Below are positions 57,930-64,000 of a DNA stretch of 64,000 nt, in pieces. Within the stretch, counting starts at the first letter, position 1, and every line of letters starts with the position of its first letter. A program made the translations under genes and the position numbers. The notes under the pieces were generated by a model that searched no databases, was not told the origin of the DNA, and saw nothing but the letters and a program-made list of their open reading frames with translations. Location of the stretch: positions 5,022,001 to 5,086,000 of the forward strand of contig NZ_VFPQ01000001.1 in the NCBI RefSeq assembly GCF_006716785.1, written 5' to 3'. Source of the stretch: Thermopolyspora flexuosa. Lineage in GTDB: Bacteria > Actinomycetota > Actinomycetes > Streptosporangiales > Streptosporangiaceae.

Positions 57930-60122
57930 ATGACTGATCGTGCCGTCTGCGATGCGGGACGTGACGATATACAGCGGCTGCTGGAGCAGGCGCTGAGCCG
58001 TACCGTGCAGTCGCTCGGCGCGTACGGGGGCGGGCTCGCGCTGGTCGACCCCGACGACGAGGTGCTCACCGTCCATCTGGGGGTGGGGCTGCCGCTCGAG
58101 TACGCGACCCCGCTGCACCGCAAGCGGCTCAGCTCGGCGACGCCGGATCCGCTGCTCGAGGCGGTGCGCGAACGCAGGCTCGTGTGGATCGCCTCCAGCG
58201 AGGAGCTGGTGCGCCGCTACCCCCAGCCCGCGCGCATCCTGCCGCACCACGCGCTCGCGGTCGCCCCGATCGTCACCGGGGACACGACCTGGGGCGTGCT
58301 GCTGCTGTTCTGGCCCGCGTCGCGGCCCGCCGTGCTCGACCCGGTGGAACGGCACGCCATCGAGGCGGCGGCGGAGCGGTTCGGCCGGATGCTGCAGGGC
58401 GCCGCCGAGGCCGGATTCCGGCTGCCCCCGCCGGAGCGGCCCCGCACCCTGCCGCTGCCCCGCTACCCCACGGTGAGCGCGGCCGAATGCCAGGCCGCGG
58501 TGGACTACGTCGCCCGGCTGCCCGAGGGCGGCTGCGCGCTCGGCCTCGACGGCCGGATCGTGTTCCTCGACCCGACCGCGGCCGAGCTGCTCGGCGGCGA
58601 GGTCGGGGACCTCGTCGGCCAGAAGCCGTGGGAGGCCGTGCCGTGGCTGCGCGACCCCCGCTACGAGCAGGCGCACCGGCACGCCGTACTGCGGCAGGAG
58701 CCGGTCTCCCTCACCGCGGTGCGGCCGCCGGACCGGCCGCTGCTGTTCCAGCTCTACCCGGACCCCACCGGGGTGAGCGTGCGGATCAGCCCGATCCCGG
58801 GGGAGCGGCGCGGGCCCAACGGGGAGTCGTCGGCCACGGGCACCTTCGGTACGGCCGGCGTCACGCAGGCGGACCGGCTGCCGGGCGCGAGCATGGGGAT
58901 CGACGCGGTGTACCGCATGATCGAGCTCGCCGGGGCGCTCGCGCAGGCCGCGGACGTGGCCGAGGTGATCGACTGCGCCACCGACCACTCGATGCTCGCG
59001 TTCGGCGCGAAGGGGTGCGCGATCCTCACCACCGAGTCCGGGCGGCTGCGCATCCTCAGCGACCGCGGATGGAACCCGGACATCTTTCCCATCTTCGACC
59101 ATATGCCGCTCACCGCGGACGCCCCGGGGGTGGTCGCGCTCACCGCGGGGGTGCCGCTGTTCTTCGCCGACGACGAGGAGCTGGCCCGCATGTACCCGGC
59201 GCTCGGCGGGATGGACAGCGGCATGGCGGCCTGGGCGTACCTGCCCCTGGTGGTGTCGGGACGGCCGATCGGCGCCTGCGTGCTCGGCTACGAGTGGCCG
59301 CACCGGTTCAGCGAGGAGGAGCGCATCGCCCTGCTGTCGTTCAGCGCGCTGATCGCGCAGGCGCTCGAGCGGGCCCGGCTGAACGAGAGCCGCACCCGGC
59401 TCGTGCACAGCCTCCAGGTGGGGCTGCTGCCGCCCAGCCTGCCCGCGGTGCCCGGGATCGAGCTCACCGCCCGGTACCTGCCCGCCGGGCACGGCATGGA
59501 GATCGGCGGCGACTTCTACGACGTCATCCCGCTCGGCCCGGAGGACGTCGTCGCGTTCATCGGCGACGTGCAGGGGCACGACGCGAGCGCGGCCGCGCTC
59601 ATGGGCCATTTGCGCACGGCCGTGCACGCCTACGCGCTCACCGGGGCGGATCCGGGCCAGGTGCTCGCCGACACCAACCGGCTGATCGCCGACCTCGATC
59701 CGCACCTGCTGGCGAGCTGCCTGATCGTGCGCATCGACCTCGCCGGTCTCCGGGCCCGGGTGGCGACCGCGGGCCACTACCCGCCCGTGCTGCGGCGGCC
59801 CGGCGAGGCCGCCGAGATCGCGCAGATCCCGCCCGGCCCGCTGCTCGGCGCGGCCACCCGGAGCAGCTACCCCGTGGTGGACCTCGCGCTGCCCACTGGA
59901 ACGGTCCTGGTGATGTACACCGACGGCCTGGTCGAGATCCCGGCCACCGATCCCGAGCAGAACCTGGGCGGCCTCGTCGCCATGGTGGACCGCGCCGACG
60001 GCCCGCTCGAACCGCTCGCCGACGACCTGGTACGGCAGGGCTCGCCGTACGGCGGCCGCACCGACGACACCACGGTCCTGCTGCTGCGCGTCACCGCCGA
60101 CCGGCGCAACGGCCACAACTGA
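57930..60122 (+). CDS. GAF-PAS-GAF SpoIIE-type PP2C phosphatase
   Basis: A 730-residue cytoplasmic sensor phosphatase. A GAF-like domain (about 15-145, RTVQSLGAYGGGLALVDPDDEVLTVHL) is followed by a PAS-like domain (about 185-275, CALGLDGRIVFLDPTAAELLGGEVGDLVGQ), a second GAF (about 325-485) and a SpoIIE/PP2C domain (about 505-725). Phosphatase motifs are MEIGGDFYDVIPL, VAFIGDVQGHDASAAALM, VMYTDGLVEIP and DDTTVLLLRV. It should act on a RsbV-type protein. ATG 57930 follows GCGGGGG. No kinase or antagonist gene lies beside it. Confidence 0.92.
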   Translation: MTDRAVCDAGRDDIQRLLEQALSRTVQSLGAYGGGLALVDPDDEVLTVHLGVGLPLEYATPLHRKRLSSATPDPLLEAVRERRLVWIASSEELVRRYPQPARILPHHALAVAPIVTGDTTWGVLLLFWPASRPAVLDPVERHAIEAAAERFGRMLQGAAEAGFRLPPPERPRTLPLPRYPTVSAAECQAAVDYVARLPEGGCALGLDGRIVFLDPTAAELLGGEVGDLVGQKPWEAVPWLRDPRYEQAHRHAVLRQEPVSLTAVRPPDRPLLFQLYPDPTGVSVRISPIPGERRGPNGESSATGTFGTAGVTQADRLPGASMGIDAVYRMIELAGALAQAADVAEVIDCATDHSMLAFGAKGCAILTTESGRLRILSDRGWNPDIFPIFDHMPLTADAPGVVALTAGVPLFFADDEELARMYPALGGMDSGMAAWAYLPLVVSGRPIGACVLGYEWPHRFSEEERIALLSFSALIAQALERARLNESRTRLVHSLQVGLLPPSLPAVPGIELTARYLPAGHGMEIGGDFYDVIPLGPEDVVAFIGDVQGHDASAAALMGHLRTAVHAYALTGADPGQVLADTNRLIADLDPHLLASCLIVRIDLAGLRARVATAGHYPPVLRRPGEAAEIAQIPPGPLLGAATRSSYPVVDLALPTGTVLVMYTDGLVEIPATDPEQNLGGLVAMVDRADGPLEPLADDLVRQGSPYGGRTDDTTVLLLRVTADRRNGHN

Positions 60123-60266
60123 GCCACGCCGTACGGCCGGGCCGCCCTGATGGGCGTACGCGCGATTGCCTGCAAATCTGCATGCGATCAAGAACGTAAA
60201 TTCGCGATCTTGCCGCAGCGGCGTGGCTACGCTCGCGATCAGGTAACCCCACCTGTGGAGTTCGTC

Positions 60267-61082
60267 ATGACCGGAGCAGCCACCCCCGGCGGCGAACCGC
60301 CGGAGCTGAACACGCACGTCCCGCACTCGGCCCGGGTCTGGAACTACCTGCTCGGCGGCAAGGACAACTACCCGCCGGACCGCGAGGCCGGCGAGATGAT
60401 CCTGAAGATGTTCCCGGACTTCGCCCGCATCGCGCGGCTGCAGCGCCGGTTCCTGATCCGGGCGGTCCGGTTCCTCGTCGCCGAGGCCGGGATCCGGCAG
60501 TTCCTCGACATCGGCACCGGCCTGCCCACCCAGGACAACACCCACGAGGTCGCCCAGCGCCTCGCACCCGAGTCGCGGGTCGTGTACGTCGACAACGACC
60601 CGCTCGTGCTCGTGCACGCCCGCGCGCTGCTCACCAGCACGCCCGAGAGGGCGACCGACTACCTCGAGGCCGACGTCCGCGAGCCGGAGCGCATCCTGGA
60701 GCGCGCCGCCGACACCCTCGACCTCGACAGGCCCGTCGGCCTGATGATGCTCGGCATCCTGGGCCAGATCTCGGACGACGACGACCCGCGCGGCATCCTC
60801 GACCGCCTCCTCTCCCGCCTCGCCCCGGGCAGCTACCTGGCGCTCAGCGACGGCGTCGACACCAACCCCGCGCTGAACCAGGCGGTCGCGGCGTACAACG
60901 CGCGGTCCGCGAACACCTACCACCTGCGCAGCCCCGAGCGGATCGCCGGGTTCTTCGCCGGCCTGGAGCTCGTGGAGCCCGGGGTGGTGGCCACCTCGCG
61001 CTGGCGGCCCGAGCCCGCCGACATCGGCGGCCCGAGCCCGGAGGACGAGGCGGCGCTCTGCGGGGTCGCGCGCAAGGCCTGA
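60267..61082 (+). CDS. DUF574 SAM-dependent methyltransferase
   Basis: A 271-residue member of the DUF574 (PF04672) methyltransferase family, frequent in Streptomyces relatives. It has PHSARVWNYLLGGKDNYPPDREAGEMIL at 19-46, the SAM loop FLDIGTGLPTQDNTHEVAQ near 79-97, VYVDNDPLVLVHARALL near 105, and DGVDTNPALNQAVAAYN near 195. The substrate is unknown. GGAG lies seven bases before the ATG. Confidence 0.9.
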   Translation: MTGAATPGGEPPELNTHVPHSARVWNYLLGGKDNYPPDREAGEMILKMFPDFARIARLQRRFLIRAVRFLVAEAGIRQFLDIGTGLPTQDNTHEVAQRLAPESRVVYVDNDPLVLVHARALLTSTPERATDYLEADVREPERILERAADTLDLDRPVGLMMLGILGQISDDDDPRGILDRLLSRLAPGSYLALSDGVDTNPALNQAVAAYNARSANTYHLRSPERIAGFFAGLELVEPGVVATSRWRPEPADIGGPSPEDEAALCGVARKA

Positions 61083-61090
61083 CCGAAGCT

Positions 61091-61123
61091 CCGCGCCGGA
61101 CGCCCGTGGGGCGTCCGGCGCGG
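61091..61123 (+). terminator. Perfect 15-bp hairpin after the DUF574 gene
   Basis: CCGCGCCGGACGCCC at 61091-61105 pairs perfectly with 61109-61123 across a GTG loop. No T-run follows. It lies nine bases after the stop codon. Confidence 0.8.
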
Positions 61124-61514
61124 GCGCGCGCATGCGTTGTTCGGGTGTTCGCTTCGATGCGATGTCCGATCGATGTCCGATCGATCGCCGCCATGGCCGA
61201 GAGGCCACGGCACGATCACCATGATGCCGTCATGCCGGTACGGATGCCCGGCATTCGCACGCGGGTTTGCGTCACACGCCGGCCCGCGGAAACGGTACGG
61301 CTCCGCGCCCGCCGGTGAGCGCGAGGGCCGCGCGGCGGTCGGTCTTGACCGGATCGGCCATCCTGACCTGGGACAGAGCGGGGTCCCGGTCCGGCGTGAG
61401 GGCGGGACGGCCGTGTCCGCGAGCAGGAGCGGGTGCGATGAGCGCGCACCGGACGCGGCGACGCGGCCGCGCGGCCCGCTGGGCCGGGGATCCGGCGCTG
61501 GGCGGCCGGATACG
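61124..61514. other. Intergenic stretch between convergent genes
   Basis: No supportable gene between the two strong hairpins. Confidence 0.4.
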
Positions 61515-61547
61515 GCCGACGGCGTTCCGCCACGGAACGCCGTCGGC
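61515..61547 (-). terminator. Perfect 15-bp hairpin after the LLM oxidoreductase gene
   Basis: GCCGACGGCGTTCCG at 61515-61529 pairs perfectly with 61533-61547 across a CCA loop. It follows the stop of the left-reading gene at 61573. Confidence 0.75.
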
Positions 61548-61572
61548 TCGTGTCGTACGTGGGCGTGGTGGC

Positions 61573-62409
61573 CTACCGGTAGTCCTCCAGGGCCGCGGCG
61601 AGCGGCTCGAGGATCGACGGCGGGGCGCCGTGCGGCAGGTTCATGATCGCGATGTCCGCGCCGGCCTCGCGGTAGGCGGCGACGAGCTCGAGCATCGGGC
61701 CGAACTCGCCGTCGGCGGGCACCATGATGTTCGCCGAGCAGTCGATCGTCGCCGGGTCCCGGCCGATCGCCTCACAGTGCTCGACCAGCACCTTCTTGAG
61801 CGAGGCCCACTGCTCGGGGGTCTGGGTGATCGCGTTCCACTGCTTGGCCCACTTGGCCGCGGCGAGCAGGGTGCGCTTGGGCCCGCGGCCGCCGATCGTG
61901 ATCGGCACCGGCTGCTGCACCGGCTTGGGCTCGCAGCGGGCGTTGGTGAGCGTGAAGAAGGTGCCCTTGAAGTCGGTGTACTCGTTGTCGAGCAGGCTCC
62001 GCACGATCTGCACGCCCTCCTCGAAGCGGTCGAACCGCTCCTTCAGCGGCGGCAGCGGGATGCCGTACGCGTCGCACTCGGGCTGGAACCACCCGGCGCC
62101 GAGGCCGAGCTCGAGGCGGCCGTTGCTGATGATGTCGACGGTGGCGGCCATGTTCGCGAGCACCGCCGGGTGCCGGTAGATCATGCCGGTCACCTGGACG
62201 CCGACCCGGATGCGCTTGGTCGCCTGGGCGAGCGCGGCGAGCGAGGTCCAGCCCTCCAGGTTGGGCCCGTTGATGTCGCCGGTGAGCGGATAGAAGTGGT
62301 CCCAGTTCCAGGCGCTCTCGAAGATGGGGATGTCGTCGGCCGCGACCCACACGTCGAGGATTTGCTTCCAGGTCTGGTGCTCGGGGCGCGTCTTGATGCC
62401 GAACCGCAT
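61573..62409 (-). CDS. LLM-class F420-type oxidoreductase
   Basis: A 278-residue luciferase-like oxidoreductase, probably F420-dependent. It has MRFGIKTRPEHQTWKQIL, FESAWNWDHFYPLTGD near 31, RIRVGVQVTGMIYRHPAVLANMAATVDIISNGRLELGLGAGW in outline (about 68-108), and VPITIGGRGPKRTLLAAAKWAKQWN (about 170-195). The ATG at 62409 follows AGGAAGG. It is the last gene of the left-reading ligB-ligC group and might act on a ring-cleavage intermediate or an aromatic precursor, though a hairpin separates it from ligC. Confidence 0.85.
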   Translation of the reverse strand: MRFGIKTRPEHQTWKQILDVWVAADDIPIFESAWNWDHFYPLTGDINGPNLEGWTSLAALAQATKRIRVGVQVTGMIYRHPAVLANMAATVDIISNGRLELGLGAGWFQPECDAYGIPLPPLKERFDRFEEGVQIVRSLLDNEYTDFKGTFFTLTNARCEPKPVQQPVPITIGGRGPKRTLLAAAKWAKQWNAITQTPEQWASLKKVLVEHCEAIGRDPATIDCSANIMVPADGEFGPMLELVAAYREAGADIAIMNLPHGAPPSILEPLAAALEDYR

Positions 62410-62441
62410 GCGGGGACCTTCCTGTCGTATGGAAACCACCT

Positions 62442-62491
62442 GAGCCCGGCAGGGCCCGGACGCTCGGTGACGTCCGGGCCCGCCAGGCTCA
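62442..62491 (-). terminator. Hairpin between ligC and the LLM gene
   Basis: GGGCCCGGACG at 62452-62462 pairs perfectly with CGTCCGGGCCC at 62471-62481, with a further GAGCC/GGCTC pair outside. It may end or attenuate the ligC transcript. Confidence 0.65.
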
Positions 62492-62538
62492 CGCGCGGAT
62501 GTTTCGCGTTGGTATGTACCGGGTCGTACCCGTGCTGA

Positions 62539-63489
62539 CTACTCCTGCCCCTCGAGCTGCTTCTCCAGCTCGCCGAGCACCTGGTAGCAGGGAAGCACCT
62601 GGGAGACCGACGCGTTGGGCTCGCGGCCCTCCCGGATCGCGGCGATGAACTCGCGGTCCTGGAGCTCGACGCCGTTGGTGGAGACGGCGACCTTCGACAC
62701 GTCGACCACCTCGTCCCGGCCGGTGACCAGGTCGTCGTACCGGGCGATGTAGGTGCCGTTGTCGCAGATGTAGCGGAAGAACGTGCCGAGCGGGCCGTCG
62801 TTGTTGAAGCTCAGCGACAGCGTGCAGATCTTGCCGGTCTCGCTGCGCAGCTGGATCGACATGTCCATCGCGATGCCGAGCTCGGGGTGCTTGGGGCCCT
62901 GGATCGCGTTCGCGATGGTGACCTTCTCCCCGGTCTGGTACTGGAACAGGTCGACCGTGTGCGCCGCGTGGTGCCACAGCAGGTGGTCGGTCCAGCTCCG
63001 CGGCTGGCCGAGCGCGTTCATGTTGGTGCGGCGGAAGAAGTACGTCTGCACGTTGAGCTGCTGGATGGACAGCTCACCGGCGAGGATGCGCTGCCGGATC
63101 CACTGGTGGGACGGGTTGAACCGCCGGGTGTGGCCGACCATGCAGACCAGCCCGGTCTCCTTCTGGACCCGCTCCACCTCCTGGGCGTCGGCCCACGAGT
63201 CCGCCAGCGGGATCTCCACCTGGACGTGCTTGCCGGCCCGCATCGCCGCGATCGCCTGCGAGGCGTGGAGCTGGGTCGGCGTACAGAGGATCACGGCGTC
63301 GACGTCGTCGCGGGCGAGCACCTCGTCGAGATCGGTCGAGGCGTGCGGCACGCCGTACTTCTCGGCCACCTCCCGGGCCTGCTCGATGCGGCGGCTGACG
63401 ATGGAGGTGACGGTCACGTCCTCGATGTTCTTGAGGGCGTCGAGGTGCTTGATGCCGAACGCGCCGGCTCCGGCGAGTGCGATACGCAT
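62539..63489 (-). CDS. ligC: 4-Carboxy-2-hydroxymuconate-6-semialdehyde dehydrogenase, LigC/PmdC type
   Basis: A 316-residue Gfo/Idh/MocA-fold NAD(P)-dependent dehydrogenase. MRIALAGAGAFGIKHLDAL opens with the Rossmann glycines. AVILCTPTQLHASQAI, VQVEIPLADSWADAQEVE, VCMVGHTRRFNPSHQ, SWTDHLLWHHAAHTVDLF and LSFNNDGPLGTFFRYICDNG follow closely the LigC/PmdC enzymes, which oxidise the ring-cleavage semialdehyde of the protocatechuate 4,5-pathway to 2-pyrone-4,6-dicarboxylate. The call is reinforced by the ligB gene immediately upstream. CCGAAGGAAGACTCTCC gives the ribosome binding site. Confidence 0.9.
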   Translation of the reverse strand: MRIALAGAGAFGIKHLDALKNIEDVTVTSIVSRRIEQAREVAEKYGVPHASTDLDEVLARDDVDAVILCTPTQLHASQAIAAMRAGKHVQVEIPLADSWADAQEVERVQKETGLVCMVGHTRRFNPSHQWIRQRILAGELSIQQLNVQTYFFRRTNMNALGQPRSWTDHLLWHHAAHTVDLFQYQTGEKVTIANAIQGPKHPELGIAMDMSIQLRSETGKICTLSLSFNNDGPLGTFFRYICDNGTYIARYDDLVTGRDEVVDVSKVAVSTNGVELQDREFIAAIREGREPNASVSQVLPCYQVLGELEKQLEGQE

Positions 63490-63525
63490 ATGGAGAGTCT
63501 TCCTTCGGGCTCGTGAAACGGTCAG

Positions 63526-63565
63526 GACCGCGTCGCGGCGGCCGGGTGACCGTCGCGACGCGGTC
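63526..63565 (-). terminator. 12-bp perfect hairpin between ligB and ligC
   Basis: GACCGCGTCGCG at 63526-63537 pairs with CGCGACGCGGTC at 63554-63565 around a 16-base loop. It could be a partial terminator or an operator. Confidence 0.55.
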
Positions 63566-63602
63566 GACGTACGGGCTGGTCGGTTGTCAAGCGAACTCGG
63601 TA

Positions 63603-63630
63603 CGGCGGGGCCGGTGAGGAGGCCCCGCCG
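63603..63630 (-). terminator. 10-bp perfect hairpin just after ligB
   Basis: CGGCGGGGCC at 63603-63612 pairs with GGCCCCGCCG at 63621-63630 across an eight-base loop, 17 bases past the ligB stop. Confidence 0.65.
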
Positions 63631-63646
63631 CGAACTGTGTCACCGA

Positions 63647-64000
<354 letters not shown>

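Noticed and set aside
57564-61208. Minus-strand open frame of about 1,200 codons opposite the phosphatase and methyltransferase genes
   Set aside because: Low-complexity translation and no ribosome binding site; shadow of clearly recognisable plus-strand genes.

Overview
The window is very G+C-rich, uses GTG as freely as ATG for starts, and ends codons in G or C. It carries a proteasome activator of the Bpa family, helix-turn-helix regulators with DUF5753 or TPR sensor parts, F420/flavin LLM oxidoreductases, DUF574 methyltransferase and SpoIIE phosphatases, and an aerobic cobalamin pathway. Together these point to a filamentous actinomycete, probably of the Streptosporangiales; a moderately thermophilic genus such as Thermobispora is a guess, not a finding.

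Layout. 0.3-2.2 kb: convergent TcmP and Gp37/Gp68 (DUF5131) pair, next to a decayed NACHT ATPase remnant. 2.8-6.9 kb: ion transporter with a coupled CBS protein, Hsp20, a general stress protein and Bpa. 7-9.6 kb: secreted DUF1996 protein with an Asn/Gly-repeat linker, then a truncated AraC-like gene. 9.7-13 kb: MobA with a beta-grasp-like tail, a fused HTH-DUF5753-TPR regulator and a small DUF1883 protein. 13.8-23 kb: a secretome block: subtilase, four-module ferritin-like protein, phytase-like esterase, three tandem DUF2207 proteins (the third has lost its core), DUF1622 protein and two tandem LGFP-like secreted proteins. 23-28.5 kb: LLM oxidoreductase, MMPL exporter, aldo/keto reductase and a MerR regulator, with a shared inverted-repeat operator. 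28.8-31.3 kb: cysteine dioxygenase with rhodanese, and a P450.

31.4-55.3 kb is the cobalamin region. A B12 riboswitch precedes cbtB-cbtA, the ChlI/ChlD-type chelatase, cobO and cobB. A second riboswitch precedes cobN and the cobI-cobJ fusion. cobG-cobH diverge from cobN. cobL-small ORF-cobM-cobK and cobF lie beyond an insertion of other genes (44.9-50.5 kb). This is the oxygen-dependent branch of corrin synthesis with cobalt uptake and insertion; the late nucleotide-loop genes are not here.

The insertion is the most unusual part. A DUF488 gene and an unrecognised gene converge and overlap. They sit between an intact GNAT acetyltransferase gene and a 124-bp near-exact copy of that gene's 3' end, as if an element had entered the 3' end and restored it. 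Beyond lie an HTH/TPR regulator coupled to the GNAT gene, a divergent HATPase protein and a secreted crystallin-like protein.

55.4-61.1 kb holds a DUF421 membrane protein, two SpoIIE-type phosphatases and a DUF574 methyltransferase. 61.5-64 kb holds the end of a protocatechuate 4,5-cleavage operon: ligB (cut by the window edge), ligC and an LLM oxidoreductase. No tRNA, rRNA, CRISPR array, transposase or integrase was recognised.
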